DNA from: Candidatus Iainarchaeum sp.
GTDB lineage: Archaea; Iainarchaeota; Iainarchaeia; Iainarchaeales; GCA-2688035
Assembly: GCA_017610245.1 (NCBI GenBank)
Contig: JAFCCK010000005.1
Coordinates: forward strand, 1-14,536
DNA length: 14,536 nucleotides
Direction of reading: 5' to 3'
Part shown: positions 14,458-14,536 of the stretch, piece by piece
Layout: each line of letters starts with the position of its first letter
How positions within the stretch are numbered: position 1 is the stretch's first letter
The notes under the pieces: generated by a model
Told to the model about the DNA's origin: nothing
The model's input: the letters and a program-made list of their open reading frames with translations, nothing else
Database searches by the model: none
Made by a program: the position numbers and the translations under genes

Positions 14458-14536
14458 TTAAATAGTCTTCTGTTTGGGGGGTTTGCCCTTTCCCACTCTC
14501 CAGCCAAAGAAGGTTTTTCTCAAGCGCTCCTTCAGG
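14458..14536 (-). CDS. Possible 3' end of an upstream gene (weak)
   Basis: One minus-strand frame is open from the window edge to TAA at 14460-14458 and reads as a basic C-terminus (LKERLRKTFFGW, then RVGKGKPPKQKTI). A second frame is also open to TAA at 14452-14450 and is more acidic. With only about 25 codons visible, neither can be confirmed and no family is recognised. If real, the gene would end just before the leu-ilv promoter. Confidence 0.3.
   Translation of the reverse strand, partial: LKERLRKTFFGWRVGKGKPPKQKTI

Noticed and set aside
1..14536. tRNA, rRNA, CRISPR, insertion sequence or prophage content
   Set aside because: No cloverleaf-like segments, spaced repeats, terminal inverted repeats or transposase/phage motifs were recognised on reading both strands.

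Overview
The window looks like a chromosomal segment from an archaeon. The evidence is AT-rich TATA boxes (TATTTAAA, CTATAAATA, CTTAAATA) lying about 25-30 nt upstream of start codons, which implies leaderless or nearly leaderless mRNAs, together with Shine-Dalgarno sites inside operons and a T-rich archaeal-style terminator. Many of the enzymes resemble bacterial subfamilies (LeuB, IlvD, fused PheA, AroF type I-beta), so transfer from bacteria is plausible. A DPANN-like lineage is possible, but the window does not decide it.

Layout. 1-3621, minus strand: an aromatic amino-acid operon with a short aromatic-rich leader ORF (3514-3621), pheA (chorismate mutase/prephenate dehydratase/ACT), a DAHP synthase, a histidine-phosphatase-family protein, and aroA (EPSP synthase, running off the left edge). 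3622-3978: a divergent control region with an unrecognised 42-aa Glu/Gly/Pro-rich small protein on the plus strand. 3979-4992, plus strand: purM, interrupted by an in-frame TGA at codon 43 and altered in its nucleotide-binding signature. 4985-14416, minus strand: a compact operon with a leucine-rich leader ORF (14333-14416), then leuA, ilvB, ilvN, ilvC, ilvD, leuC, leuD and leuB, mostly joined by 1-4 nt overlaps. 14417-14536: the operon promoter and possibly the 3' end of an upstream gene.

How the genes work together. IlvBN, IlvC and IlvD make 2-oxoisovalerate (valine branch) and, in parallel, the isoleucine precursor. LeuA, LeuCD and LeuB carry 2-oxoisovalerate on to the leucine keto acid. 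The transaminase and the source of 2-oxobutanoate are not in the window. In the aromatic operon, AroF opens the shikimate pathway, AroA makes EPSP, and PheA commits chorismate to phenylalanine.

The most interesting observation is that both operons begin in the same way: a TATA box, a nearly leaderless 27-35 codon ORF enriched in the operon's own end products (a seven-residue FWYFYFF run before pheA; 11 Leu of 27 before leuA), a stop codon abutting an RNA hairpin, and then the first enzyme gene. This is the layout of ribosome-mediated attenuation as known in bacteria, here apparently in an archaeal setting and present twice in one window. It is inferred from sequence only.
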